This document shows positions 12,155 through 24,320 of a stretch of DNA of 64,000 bases, one piece after another. The position numbers and the translations under genes are program-made. The stretch's first letter is position 1; each line of letters starts with the position of its first letter. Under the pieces are notes generated by a model, which ran no database searches, was not told the origin of the DNA, and was given only the letters and a program-made list of their open reading frames with translations. The DNA comes from Amphibalanus amphitrite (Eukaryota; Arthropoda; Thecostraca; Balanomorpha; Balanidae), in contig NW_024882744.1 of the NCBI RefSeq assembly GCF_019059575.1, positions 62,001-126,000 on the forward strand, given 5' to 3'.

Positions 12155-13317
12155 CACTGAAAACAAAATGACACAAAAAAACGACTAAAAACGCACAGGC
12201 AGAGCGTGTTAACTAGGTTTTCTTGTGTACCCTGCATCATGCATTTTTTGACCCGTCGCAGACGTGTCAATTTACAAATGTGTTAACCCAGTCGTGTTGT
12301 GTCCTAAAACACAATATCATTGTGTCTTCAACACATAAGGCTTGTGTGAATACATTTGCAGAATACAAGGTAAATGTATTACTAAATTTAACACAAATCG
12401 CAAGTGAAAGAAGGAAACACGTGGTGATTATGTAGTTTGTTGCCGGGGCACAGTTGAAGGGACTTTGGCTTTGGCTGGACAGGCTGATTGCCAAAGCCGG
12501 GCCCCGAGTGGAATCGGGCGCATGGGTGCGGTCAGGGCTGAGCACCCGGCCGGCCGACCCATACGGTGCAGAGCGCGGTCAGGGCTGAGCACGCGGCCGG
12601 CCGACCCATATGAGTCCGCCGACCCATACACGAGCTGGAGTTGCGCCCGGTCGGCCACATCAGAGCCGAAGGGTGAACGCGCCAAGTGGATGGCTCAATC
12701 AGAGCACCAAGTGCCGATGCCCCAAATTGGAGGACTATTGCACATTACAGTTGACCAGACAGCCGGGATAAATTTTCGGCCACCGATTTTTCAAATATAT
12801 CCTATATAGACCGAGGAGTTTCTTCCTCCAAGCAGACGTTAATTAGCTATGCTTCAGCTTGCACTTGATGTAATCAGCGCATATTGCTTTAGACAATTTA
12901 TCATGTATCGACTCCCTCGGCTGTATTGTGCATTTTGACCTTTCTCAAAACACTTAAGCAAATTTTTACAAAAACGCAGCATAAAAGTCGGTGCTCGAAA
13001 AACGCCCTCTGTTATCCCCATCTGAAGTTAAGGTTCAGAGGTCGCTCACTGGTGGATGGCACGGTATATTTGTGTAAGGGTACACGTCTACCATATCCGA
13101 CAACACATGATTTCGATACACTGATGCATTACATTCGTCCAGCGTGCTTGGCACGAGAAAAGTGTGTCATTATTCTGTTTTCTGTGTTATCAAACGTGTC
13201 GAAGGTCCCGCCAAGCGTGAAAATACACAGCCTTATTGTGTTTTGGGTGCGATTAACACATGACTGATGTGCTACCAGTACAGAACATGCCCTCACTGTG
13301 TCGATTTGTTTTCAGTG
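12155..13317 (+). mobile_element. TA-flanked inverted-repeat element, copy A (1.16 kb)
   Basis: It is bounded by TA and by CACTGAAAACAAA at both ends (inverted). TA duplication suggests a Tc1/mariner-type insertion, though no transposase is present. It contains a GC-rich minisatellite (12525-12640, core CGGCCGGCCGACCCATA). An open frame at 12926-13267 of 113 codons is mirrored in copy B but resembles nothing I know and starts mid-element; I do not call it a gene. Confidence 0.7.
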
Positions 13318-14399
13318 TAGGGCTAGTACACTGAAAACAAATCGACACAGTGAGGGCATGTTCTGTACTGGTAACACATCAGTCATATGTTAATCGCACC
13401 CAAAACACAATAAGGCTGTGTATTTTCACGCTCGGCGGGACCTTCGACACGTTTGATAACACATAAAACAGAATAATGACACAATTTTATCGTGCCAAGC
13501 ACGCTGGACGAATGTAATGCATCGGTGTATCGAAATCATGTGTTGTTGGATATGGTAGATGTGTACCCTTGCACAAATACACCGTGCCATCCACCAGTGA
13601 GCGACCTCTGAACCTTAACTTCAGATGGGGATAATAGAGGGCGTTTTTCGAGCACCTACTTTTATGTTGGGTTTTTGTAAAAAATTGCCAAAGTGTTTTG
13701 AGAAAGGTCAAAATGCACAATACAGCCGAGGGAGTCGATACATGATAAATTGTCTAGAGCAATATGCGCTGATTACATCAAGTGCAAGCTGAAGCATAGC
13801 TAATTAACGTCTGTTTGGAGGAAGAAACTCCTCGGTCTATATAGGATATATTTGAAAAATCGGTGGCTAGAAATTTATCCCGGCTTTCTGGAGAACTGTA
13901 TTGTACAGTAGTCCTCCAATTTGGGGCATCGTCAGTTGGTGCACTAAATGAGCCGCCCACGTGACGCATCCACCCTTCGGCTCTGAGGTGGCCGACCGGG
14001 CGCAGCTCCAGCTCGTGTATGGGTCGGCGGCCTCGTATGGGTCGGCCGCCTGCGTGCTTAGCCCTGACCGCGCCCTGACCTATGGGTCGGCCGGCCGGGT
14101 ACTCAGCTCTGACCGCACCCGAGCGCCCGATTCCACTCGGGACCCGGCTTTGGCAGTCAGCCTGTCCGGCTAAAGCCAAAGTCCCTTCAACTGCGCCCCG
14201 GCAACAAACTACAAAATCAGTGGCGCAGCCAGGGGGGGTGAAAGGGGTGAGATCTCACCCCCGTCTCTTATCCTAGGGGCCCACCGTCGATTCGAACTGT
14301 AACGTTATGCAGCCTGACAATTTTTTATCATAATGTCAAGGTCTGTCATAGGACTGAAAAACAGTTTTCAGGCCTGATAGCCCTTTATCGCCCTAAATC

Positions 14400-16060
14400 C
14401 CCCTTTAGGATTTATAGTCCTATTTTATGATTTAAGAGGGTACATCCAAGACCCGATTGAACTAATCCAAGGCCTTGGAGGGCCCGTTCCATGGCATGAG
14501 AGGGCCATTTTAGGCCCGAGAGGGCCCATTTCAGGCCTGAGAGGGCCCATTTGATGCCTGCGAGGGCCATTTCAGGCCTGAAGGGGTCCATTTTAGGACC
14601 TAGAGGGCATGTTTGAGGCCTGATAGGGCCCATTTCAGGCCTGAGAGGGGCCATTTCAGGCCTGAGAGGGGCCCATTTCAGGCCTGAAGGGGTCCATTTT
14701 AGGACCTAGAGGGCATGTTTGAGGCCTGATAGGGCCCATTTCAGGCCTGAGAGGGGCCATTTCAGGCCTGAGAGGGGCCCATTTCAGGCCTGAGAGGGGC
14801 CCATTTCAGGCCTGAGGGGGCCCATTTCAAGCTTGAGAGGGCCCATTTCATGCCCTAGAGGGCCCGTTTGGGGCTAGAGAGGGCCAGACCAGTTTTTGTT
14901 TGAGGCCAGAGAGGGCCCGTTTGAGGGCTGAGAGGGGCCATTTCAGGCACCATTTCAGACCTGAGAGGGCCCAGTTACGGTATGAGGGGCCCTTTTTCGA
15001 CATTTCCGGGCTGAGGGGGCCCATTTCAGGTCTGTGAGGGTCCATTTTTTAGGTCTGAGAGGGCTAATGTCAGGCCTGAGAGGGCCTATTTCAGGCCCTA
15101 GAGGGCCCATTTCAGGCCCTAGAGGGCCCACTTCAAGCCCTAGAGGACCTATTTGAGGCCTGAGAGGGGCCATTTCAGGTCTGAGAGGGCCCATTTGATG
15201 CTGTGAGGGCCAATTTTAGGCCTGAAGGGGTCCATTTCAGGCCCTAGAGGGCATGTTTGAGGCCTGATAGGCAGGGGCGCGGGAACTACTTTCAGACTGG
15301 GGGGCACACCATGATAGAGATCAACCTAGGGTACCCCCAAATTTAGTTTTCTCGCCGGTTTTAGGCCATTTATTTTTCATCCCTTGGCTTTTTCAACAAA
15401 AAAGAAAACATTTGCAAAAAAAGTGCGGCATTCCGTCTTAAAGTTGTGGGGGCACCGCCCCCACGGCCCTAAAGTTAGGGGGGGGGGGCAAGCTGCCCCC
15501 ACTGCCCCCCCCCCGCGGTTCCCGCGCCCATGCTGATAGGGCCCATTTCAGGCCTGAGAGGGGCCCATTTCAGGCCTGAGGGGGCCATTTCAAGCTTGAG
15601 AGGACCCATTTCATGCCCTAGAGGGCCTGTTTGAGGCTAGAGAGGGCCCGTTTGAGGCCAGAGAGGGCCCGTTTGAGGGCTGAGAGGGGCCCATTTCAGG
15701 CATAAGAGGCACCATTTCAGACCTGAGAGGGCCCAGTTACGGTATGAGGGGTCCCTTTTTCGACATGATAGGGATCATTTCCGGGCTGAGGGGGCCCATT
15801 TCAGGTCTGAGAGGGCCAATGTCAGGTCTGAGAGGGTCAATTTCAGGTCTGAGAGGGCTAATGTTAGGCCTGAGAGGGCCCATTTCAGGCCCTAGAGGAC
15901 TAGTTGAGGCCTGTGAGGGGCCCATTTCAGGTCTGAGAGGGCTAATGTCAGGCCTGAGAGGGCCCATTTCAGGTCCTAAAGGACCTATTTGAGGCCTGAG
16001 AGGGTCTACTTCAGGCATGAGAAGGGCCCAGTTCAGGCCTGAGAAGACATCCCAGGAATG
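14400..16060. repeat. GGGCCC minisatellite, unit about 20 bp
   Basis: Many units of the type GGCCTGAGAGGGCCCATTT run with small variations. It is interrupted by the MITE at 15272-15532. Open frames across it code Gly-Pro-Leu-Arg-Pro-Glu-Met-type repeats on the minus strand and are artefacts of the repeat. The core GGGCCCTCTCAGGCC is shared, in the other orientation, with 30290-32150. Confidence 0.9.
15272..15532. mobile_element. hAT-like MITE, 261 bp, inside the GGGCCC array
   Basis: The left end is CAGGGGCGCGGGAAC; the right end inverted is CATGGGCGCGGGAAC. CTGATAGG flanks both sides exactly (15264-15271, 15533-15540). The array unit continues across the empty site, so insertion postdates array expansion. 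Confidence 0.9.
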
Positions 16061-17728
16061 AAAGGATCATCCTATGTGTGGGAGGGTCCATACTCCGTGC
16101 CTGGTCTGGGTCTGAGAGGGCCAATCCTGATTGAGCCGATATCACGTTTGATATAGGTCAACTTACCACATGTATATTGATGGCCAAGTTCATGTCTAAT
16201 GGGCCCATCTCAAGACTCAGAGATTTGCTTCAGGAAACCTACCCCAAGCGTGAGGGGGCCCATACAGGTTTTTGAGGCTCATGGAGGTCAGAAGCGGCGG
16301 AACACCTTCGATTAAGGGGGGACTTTTGCACTGCCGACTGCCGACTTTTGGTTCCATTCTTTCTATGCAACGCCCATAGCGCTAATGTTAAAATGCCAAA
16401 ATCAAAGAAGGGCACGGTGCCCCGGTGCCCTCCCCGTTCCGCCGCCTATGATGGAGGTCCCGCAGTACGTTATGTCAGCCTCTGAGAAAGCCATGCAGGG
16501 CCCTGCCAAGCCGACATCTGAAAATATTCTCCTTAGACCTGTGCCTGCCTCACCGCCCGGCCCCACCCCGACGTCTAGGGGTTTGACGCCTAGGTATTTA
16601 TCAGGACCCCACACCGGTCCATGATGGCTCCAAACTGACACCTGAGGCTCCTGCACCGGCTTTTGAGGGGCCCACCGACCTCTGATAGCCACCACGCAGG
16701 CCTCAAAAGACCATGTCGATTGTCGATATCTAAACCCCGAAGTCTTGGAAGGCCTGTGCTCTATGCAGATTCTTGAGGGCTTTACGTGGGCTTGTAAATA
16801 TCCCAAACTGGCTCTAGCCTAGCTCGACCGCGCCCCGCAAAGCAGGGCCCCAGGCTTTCCAGTTTTACGCCCCTGAGGGGTGTTTGAATATTCCCTTCTA
16901 ACCTGACTCCAGGGTCACGTAGCGACAAGTGCGGCGGTAGGCGGCTTTCTAAAGAGCGTCGAAAATCATGGAGAAATTACTTCAGTCATATTGCATTTCA
17001 GACCAAAGCACACGTCATCATGATCATCGAAGGAAAAGTTTCGCCTATTTCGACACTCGAGGACATAAAAAGCTATAGCGCGCTGAAAGTGGGTTCGATA
17101 GCTCTCTAACTCGTGCAATCAGCCTTGGGGGGGGGGGGGGCGTATCGGCCAAACCCGATCATAATTTAAGACGGCTAGAAAGACGAGAAAAGTAACGGAT
17201 AGCTATACATAGGATGCTTCAGAATCGTAGAGGTCATTTTTCGATTAGGTCATCGCTGAGGTCATTGAAGATGAAATTATGATAAAATTATGATAAACAC
17301 AAAGACAAGATTACGACGAAAAAATTCTTGTTTTTATATTTTTCACAAATAACCGTATAACTCGTGAACCAAAGAGCTAGAGCTTTGCGGAACAACTCAT
17401 TCGATAGGCCTTTCAAAACGCTTTCGCTTTTAAGATTTGACCTCAATGCCTCATGTCAATGGTTTGGCAACAGAGCAGAGGGTAAAACCGGCAAAACCAT
17501 CTAAATAGTCGCATTTTACCAAAACAGTTTTGCTAAGAATTTTTGCAAGGACTTTGGTGAGAAAAACCATGAGACATTTACTTTGTCATCATTCTCTTGT
17601 TAACATGCATCGAATGAGCTACCTATAATTTCACATAAAAAGTTCAACTTCAAAATGTGACCGCAGATCAAGGTCATGCCCTTACTTGAGAAGTTCATGA
17701 TGGTCATCAACCGATCCGTATGGATGAT

Positions 17729-19866
17729 TTATGCGTGGTTCACACCGGATCCGTAATGACCGTTACGTGCCGTAATGAATACGTTGGCGATTGAATAATA
17801 TCTTGAAAGTGGAGGGCACAATGCAACGCGCATGCGTAGTTCGATTTTTTGGCGACGTAACGCCGTATTCGTTACGGATTCGGTGTGCACCGGGAATTGC
17901 CATGTTGAGCGCCGTCCTTCGAATCAAGTGCGCCATAACTATTTTGCTTATAAACAATCGAAAAATGGGCTAAAGCTAAGAGCTGTTTCTTAATATCGGT
18001 GCGTCAAAATTTTAATTGGTTTTGCTCTCTTCTTTTTAAATTTATTCCTATCACTTTTGCATAGTGGTTTATAATTGTATGGAGGCATATCATTGTTAAT
18101 TAACTACAATTGTGGGCGTGATACTATACAGAGAATTTTTTATCCTTTTTTGGCATAAACAAGAAAAGATGCCTATGCTGGTCAACGCTGAAGTTCATTT
18201 TCTACACTCGTGAATCGCTGCTATCCTGGGCAAGATCAACGTACGCGTCGTACAGTTTGCTCAATTGGCTTGCGAAGAGGCGGTGCAGTGTCCGTCCAAG
18301 CATCAAGTCTAGCAGGGGTAATATGGGCAGCGAAGTTGACTCAGAACTGCATAAAAGACGTGGCACGAGAATCTATGTATTGGAATTTATTTTGTGGACT
18401 TTGAACTTGACCTGTAACATACCTACATGATTAGGGCTAGGCTAGGCCTACGAAGGAAATGTTATCTTTAAATAAACGAGTGAAATGTAATTACGGAACA
18501 TGAATTTTATGTATGTCACTCAAGAGATACAAAGTAGGTTGTGACATACTGAAGGCATACCTACATGAAATAATGCCTAAAAATCAGTCGGCGAGTTGAT
18601 ACGATTTTTTTCAAGTACAAAGGTCCGCACTTGCACACGAGCAGACCGCTACCCGCTACCCAGACCAGCCCAATCAATCGCAACATGTGAGAAGGGGTGG
18701 GCACGTGCGCATGTGCTGACCAATACTCTCGCTGACCTTTGCAATCTGCATACTTTATATGCGTGGTGTCATTCAGCATACCAAAGTCCAAATGTGAGCG
18801 CTATCGGCCCAGCCGATCCCGAGATATGAAAAAGGGGTGCGCACGTGCGCACGTGCCGATCAATACCTTTGCCGACTTGTGAATTCTACATATAAGCATG
18901 TTATCATTCAGCATACTTGATATAAGCACTTTCGGCCCAGCCGATCCCCAGATATGAAAAAGGGGTGCGCACGTGCGCACGTGCAGATCAATGCTTTTGC
19001 TGACCTGTGCAATCTGCAAATAAACTTGGTGTCATTCAGCATACTTAATATGAGCGCTATCGGCCCAGCCGATCCCAAGATGCCAAAAAGGGGTACGCAC
19101 GCGCGCACGTGCAGACCAATGCCTTTGCCGATCTGTTCAATCTTCATATGTACGTACATGGTGTCATTCAGCACACCAAATATGTACGCGATCGGCCCAG
19201 CCGATCCCCAGATATGAAAAAGGGGCACGCACGTGCGCACGTGCAGATCAATGCTTTTGTCAACCTGTGCAATTTGCATATAAACATGATGTCATTCAGC
19301 ATACCAAATATGGGCGCGATTGGCACAGCCAATCCCGAGATGTGAAAAAAGGGTGCGCACGTGCTCACGCGCTGAGGCAATTCGAAATCGTCCTAAGGTC
19401 ACGGGATGTGTAGTGTGCACCCAGCCAAAACAACAAACAAATATTGAACCGTTTCCATTCAGCCGTTCCCGAGTTATGGTATGACGAGCTCTTTTGGAAC
19501 CTCTCTCGTCGCACGTGACACGTGCTGTAACAGGCGTTCATGAGTGATATCAATAGCACAGTTCAGGGTAGAAAGGATGCAGCCCCTCCCCAAAGAAGAC
19601 CGCTCATCAAACAGTCAAACCGTTTTGGAGATACATGTCGATAAAAGTCATTACGGCGGCCGGTCGAGCCGAAAAGTTCAATTTTCCCAACTTCTGTTAC
19701 GTTCCGTAACGAGTACGGTGGACGCTGCCAGTTTACGGCGGCTGGTTGCCACATTTCAACTTCGTCTACAAAAGTCGCAATGCTTGGGGAATCTTGAGAA
19801 ATCTCTAGCTCATTACGTCCGTAACGGTTACGGCGTCATTACGGATCCGGTGTGAACCACGCATAA
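17729..19866. mobile_element. Inverted-repeat element, 2.1 kb, inside the 6 kb hAT
   Basis: The left end TTATGCGTGGTTCACACCGG is found inverted at the right end, and similarity continues through GGATCCGTAATGAC. A related inner copy of the end lies near 17862-17895. I could not assign a target duplication, so the superfamily is open. It hosts the 129 bp tandem repeat. Confidence 0.7.
18650..19375. repeat. Minisatellite, unit about 129 bp, 5-6 copies
   Basis: The marker CGGCCCAGCCGATCCC recurs near 18804, 18933, 19061 and 19193, with a variant near 19320; spacing is 128-132. Each unit also has AAAAGGGGTGCGCACGTGC, which contains overlapping palindromes (GCGCACGTGCGC, CACGTG), and a GTCATTCAGCATACC segment. 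Open frames across it are repeat artefacts. Confidence 0.85.
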
Positions 19867-20554
19867 CACCTTCAAGACAATGGCATAACTCTACCTCGTC
19901 TCCTATATCAAAAGTAATAGTCGAAAAACTGATGTTGTGCTCTTTTAAAAGCCTTTTGACCTAGCCCGACCCTTTGAGCGGCCGCTGGCCATCAATTGCA
20001 CGCTGTCTATCAAATATGGGCAGAATGGTCGTGTTTGTGTAAATATGCTGTTGTTTTTTACGTGCCTCTTCAGATCAAGAGATATTTATTTGTCCTTTTC
20101 CCCGCTTTGGCTGGTAAGGATGACAATGATCTGACCTTTCGTTGTTGGTAAGGGGCCCCATTTGATTGAGGGGGGCCCACTTTGCTGGGGGGCCCATCGC
20201 GAACGTCTCTCACCCCCGTCGCCAGAGTTCTGGCTGCGCCACTGTACAAAATCACCACGTGTTTCCTTCTTTCACTTGCGATTTGTGTTAAATTTAGTAG
20301 CACATTTACCTTGTATTCTGCAAATGTATTCACACATGCTGTTAGCGAGCAAATAGGCATTTTGGATACCTTCGCAAAGACGGCCGGCGCTCGGAGCGCG
20401 GCGGTCGGTCCGCCGCGCCACGCCGCTCACATATGTGTCATCTGGCCCCTGTCCTGGTTCTCATGCCCACGTGTTGTGCGTACCACGAGGGCTGAGACGG
20501 GACGGGGGCCTGACAGTCTTCGACGGGACTCCACCGGTGCGCGACGGGTTCCAT

Positions 20555-21194
20555 GACAACTGAACCAGTGACAACTGAACCAGGACAACTGAACCAGTGA
20601 CAACTGAACCAGTGACAACTGAACCAGTGACAGCTGAACCAGGGACAACTGAACCAGTGACAACTGAACCAGGGACAACTGAACCAGGGACAACTGAACC
20701 AGTGTCAACTGAACCAGTGACAACTGAACCAGGGACAACTGAACCAGTGACAACTGAACCAGTGGACAACTGAACCAGTGGACAACTGAACCAGTAGACA
20801 ACTGAACCAGTAGACAACTGAACCAGTGACAACTGAACCAGTGACAACTGAACCAGTGACAACTGAACCAGTGACAACTGAACCAGTGACAGCTGAACCA
20901 GTGGACAACTGAACCAGTGGACAACTGAACCAGTAGACAACTGAACCAGTGGACAACTGAACCAGTGGACAACTGAACCAGTGACAACTGAACCAGTGAC
21001 AACTGAACCAGTGACAACTGAACCAGTGACGACTGAACCAGTGACAAATGAACCAGTGACAACTGAACCAGTGACAACTGAACCAGTATGACAACTGAAC
21101 CAGTGACAACTGAACCAGTGACAACTGAACCAGTGACAACTGAACCAGAGACATCTGAACCATTGACAATTGAACCAGTCACAACTGAACCAGT
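20555..21194. repeat. 15-16 bp satellite, left arm, unit TGACAACTGAACCAG
   Basis: About 40 units, mostly 15 bp with scattered 16 bp variants (TGGACAACTGAACCAG). Because 15 is a multiple of three, long minus-strand frames stay open and would code Val-Thr-Gly-Ser-Val repeats; the 16 bp variants shift the frame. These are not regarded as genes. Confidence 0.95.
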
Positions 21195-21732
21195 AGCCCA
21201 TCCAGCAATTTTACTCCGGGCCCAAGCAGGCTGAAGTGAGGCTTGCCCGAGATTTTTAGTCGGACGAAAGTCGGCGTATAACTCGAAAACGCCGACTAAA
21301 GCCAATGCTCTGCCGGAGGTATGCGCGCTCGGCGAGCTCAGGACAGCCGTAGTTACGCCCTAGCTGTGCGACGTTTGGCGCAAGCCCGATGTAAGCCCGA
21401 GCAGTCAATCCATTTATATACCGGAGATTCCTCTGGGCCCAAGCGGGCTGAACTCTGCCAAGCCCACGTTACATGCCCTGTCTGTCCCGAGTTACGCCAT
21501 CAAAGTGAATATTATTTATACGTTGCTAACTATTCGGGCGTCCCAGGTGGGCGTAACGGTCAGTTCGCGACCACCAGGCTCTGTCAGCCCTGTCAGCCAT
21601 CGTACGGCTCTCGGACGGACACTGACACAGATCAATTGGCAGACCGGCAGATTGGTACAGTCCGGCGTCCGTCCAGCCACGCGCTACCTTATACCTATAC
21701 AGCGCAGTACGACATTATAATTGTTTCTGGTT
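21195..21732. other. Unique spacer between the satellite arms
   Basis: A non-repetitive stretch of 540 bp. No exon-like frame or RNA gene recognised. Short CCAAGCGGGCTG / CCAAGCAGGCTG-like words occur near both sides. Confidence 0.6.
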
Positions 21733-22355
21733 TAGCTGTCCACTGGCTCAGTTGTCCACTGGTTCAGTTGTCCACTGGTTCAGTTGTCCACTGGTTCAGT
21801 TGTCCACTGGTTCAGTTGTTCGCTGGTTCAGTCGTCACTGGTTCAGTTGTCCACTGGTTCAGTTGTCCACTGGTTCAGTTGTCACTGGTTCAGTTGTCAC
21901 TGGTTCAGTTGTCCACTGGTTCAGTCATCACTGGTTCAGTTGTCCACTGGTTCAGTTGTCACTGGTTCAGTTGTCTACTGGTTCAGTTGTCCACTAGTTC
22001 AGTTGTCACTGGTTCAGTTGTCACTGGTTCAGTTGTCACTGGCTCAGTTGTCACTGGTTCAGTTGTCACTGGTTCAGTTGTCACTGGTTCAGTTGTCTAC
22101 TGGTTCAGTTGTCCACTGGTTCAGTTGTCATACTGGTTCAGTTGTCACTGGTTCAGTTATCACTGGTTCAGTTGTCACTGGTTCAGTTGTCACTGGTTCA
22201 GTTGTCGCTGGTTCAGTTGTCACTGGTTCAGTTGTCACTGGTTCAGTTGTCACTGGTTCAGTTGTCGCTGGTTCAGTTGTCACTGGTTCAGTTGTCCCTG
22301 GTTCAGTTTTACTGGTTCAGTTGTCCCTGGTTCAGTTGTCACTGGTTCAGTTGTC
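21733..22355. repeat. 15-16 bp satellite, right arm, inverted
   Basis: About 40 units of CTGGTTCAGTTGTCA, the reverse complement of the left arm. Together the arms could pair over roughly 600 bp. The same frame artefacts occur here on the plus strand. Confidence 0.95.
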
Positions 22356-23029
22356 TGCCTACCGCGCGACGGCCCGGTGCACGACGTGGCCGACGTGGCC
22401 TTACGTACGACGCGGCCGACGTGGCCCTACGAGAACGATTCAGTGAACCGCATTTGTGACCGCCGTATTTTGCGCATTTTAATCGTTTCCGTTTCATTCA
22501 AGAATAGACTTTTACTTATATGAACAATAACTTTATGGTCCTCCGGGTGACGAGAGAGAACGAGTACGAGAACGAGTGAACGATCACGAGCACGCACGAG
22601 CATTTCCGTATCGAACGGGTGAACTGAACGATTCTCACGAACACATGCCTTATGTGTTGAAGACACAATGATATTGTGTTTTAGGACACAACACGATTGG
22701 GTTAACACATTTGTAAATTGACACGTCTGCGACGGGTCAAAAAATGCATGATGCAGGGTACACAAGAAAGCCTAGTTAACACGCTCTGCCTGTGCGTTTT
22801 TAGTCGTTTTTTGTGTCATTTTGTTTTCAGTGTACAATGGAGGGTTGACCACCGGGTCAGCCACAGTGGCGCCCGTTGCCGCAGTAGAACGCTGGGAAAA
22901 TCGAGGCAATTCACTAGTTACTGCCGTTTCATGGATCTCAGAGGTGTTGACAATCAGTGCCGTTTGACCGATCAATGACGCATCGGGTGGACAGAGTGCA
23001 GAGAAACATGGGCTGACAGCCGATATTTA

Positions 23030-24320
23030 CCATTGTGACTACTGGCCGGGGTTTCAACACGGCATGTTTTCCTGTGTTTCAATCGTCATGTAAGCCCTGG
23101 AGCAGTGCGCGCGGCTTCATTCGCGCTCCACAGTCTCTTCCACGCTTACTAGCCGTTACTTTTATACCGTTTCGTGCAGGTGCGCTCTTCTTCACGCTGG
23201 CACGAGTTATTTGTTTCCGACGGCAGCGGTCCCAGTTTTTTGGAGGTTCAGGGAGAGCGCCTGGATCAGCCGGTCACTCGGGCGGCGGCTTCAGGCTTGC
23301 GCTACATGTAGCGGTTTTTCTCCTCCGGCTACTGGGCGGCCCGCGGCTAACTCCACCCGTCAGTCTCCACCGGCGCGGCGTTGGTGGACCGGAGGCGTCC
23401 GCGTCTCCGCCCCGAGGTCATGAGGTCACGCCGATTCATCACCTGGCGTCCGCTCCGCCCGGCGCGCGCCGCGGGAGCGCGGCGGACCTGTCAGACGCGC
23501 TACCTACGCCGCCTATTCACAGTGGGCTCTGCTCGCCTGCAGGTGACTGCGGGACACAGCCCGTAACGGACCGCGGGGCACGGGTCGCATACCGTGCAGG
23601 CCGGAGCCGTCATCGCGCACTTCCACACGTGGGTGGAGCATTCCATTCCACACCCTATCTCCCGCTCCATGACGCCGCTCCCATATCATCAAAACACCCT
23701 TCCTCCCGGCCGGCCTCGAGGCCGCGGGGCTACCAAAACCAGCGGGTGCGGCGGGCGGCCGGGCCGGGCCGGCGAGCGCCGCGCGGGCTGCCGTCTGTCG
23801 CCGCCTGGGGCGCTTCCGGTCCGGACGGCCGCAGCGGCAGGTATCGGCCCGGCGCGGCCCTGCGCTCTGGGGCCGCTGCGCCGGCGGCCCGCGACACGGC
23901 TGGCCGCTCATGCGTGCGGCGCGGCCGCGCGGCGGCACTGCACCGGCACAGGGCGTGGGCGCTTACCGCCCTGCGCGCAGCTGATCCACAGACCCGGCGG
24001 AACTGCGCCCCCGGCCCGCGACACACAGCCCTTGTTCAGACTGTTACTGGGTTCATGCGAGCGCTGAGTGCTGGCGCGCAGGCACAACCCCTAAATGAAA
24101 CGCTTTGCCATATAGATTGCGTTGTGCTTTGACTTTTCAACGCCGGCTTCTCAGCTCCTACGTAAACGTTTCGCAAATATAATCATCATTCGGCTTTCAC
24201 CGCCGCCTCCTACAAAGAATCTCTCTTGGGCCGGTTGGCGGCATTTTTGGGATTCGAGGCAGCCAACCACGCCCGTTGCCGCGAGAGTTGGCGGCGGCCG
24301 TGGTCGGCCGTTGCCTTGAG
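23030..24320. other. GC-rich, CpG-rich island in intron 1
   Basis: A long plus-strand frame (365 codons from 23035) and several minus-strand frames are open, but their composition (Arg, Ala, Pro, Gly) is what GC-rich DNA gives by chance. No donor or acceptor pair consistent with the gene was found. It could be an internal promoter region. Confidence 0.35.

Larger units (their letters stand above)
14218..20244. mobile_element. hAT-like element, 6.0 kb, perfect 8 bp target duplication
   Basis: The left end is CAGTGGCGCAGCCAG and the right end is its exact inverse, CTGGCTGCGCCACTG. The 8 bp TACAAAAT occurs immediately outside both ends (14210-14217 and 20245-20252). The empty site is seen in copy A of the host element. 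No transposase frame was found; the body is a GGGCCC minisatellite, a smaller hAT MITE, a 2.1 kb inverted-repeat element and unassigned DNA (16060-17728, 19867-20217). Confidence 0.9.
20340..22640. mobile_element. 2.3 kb insertion with 8 bp target duplication, built on a satellite palindrome
   Basis: ACACATGC flanks both ends (20332-20339 and 22641-22648) where copy A has the single site ACACAAGC. This proves an insertion into copy B. Obvious terminal inverted repeats are not seen at the outermost bases, so the class is uncertain; 8 bp fits hAT-type integration. Inside are two inverted satellite arrays around a unique spacer. Confidence 0.7.
13329..22832 (-). mobile_element. Copy B of the same element, inverted and split by two insertions
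   Basis: It starts CACTGAAAACAAATCGACAC and ends with GTGTCATTTTGTTTTCAGTG, the reverse of copy A, with TA outside both ends. Only 11 bp (TAGGGCTAGTA) separate it from copy A. Removing insertions 14218-20244 and 20340-22640 with their duplicated target sites leaves about 1.16 kb, equal to copy A. Sequence either side of each insertion matches copy A continuously. Confidence 0.75.

Noticed and set aside
12926-13720. Mirrored frames of 113 and 77 codons with nearly the same peptide in the two inverted elements
   Set aside because: Similarity is explained by the elements being copies; no known transposase motif, no start context, and the frame is broken in one copy.
18210-18404. Possible retroelement or transposase remnants in intron frames
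   Set aside because: No reverse transcriptase, DDE or hAT-dimerisation motif could be read in any frame of the repeats.
20427-22523. Long open frames (up to 400 codons) coding Val-Thr-Gly-Ser-Val or Leu-Val-Gln-Leu-Ser repeats on both strands
   Set aside because: They come from a 15 bp satellite whose period is a multiple of three; they are open in several frames on both strands and shift where 16 bp units occur.
23035-24132. 365-codon plus-strand frame in a GC-rich island
   Set aside because: Composition is typical of chance frames in GC-rich DNA, equally long frames exist on the other strand, and no splice sites or start context support it.
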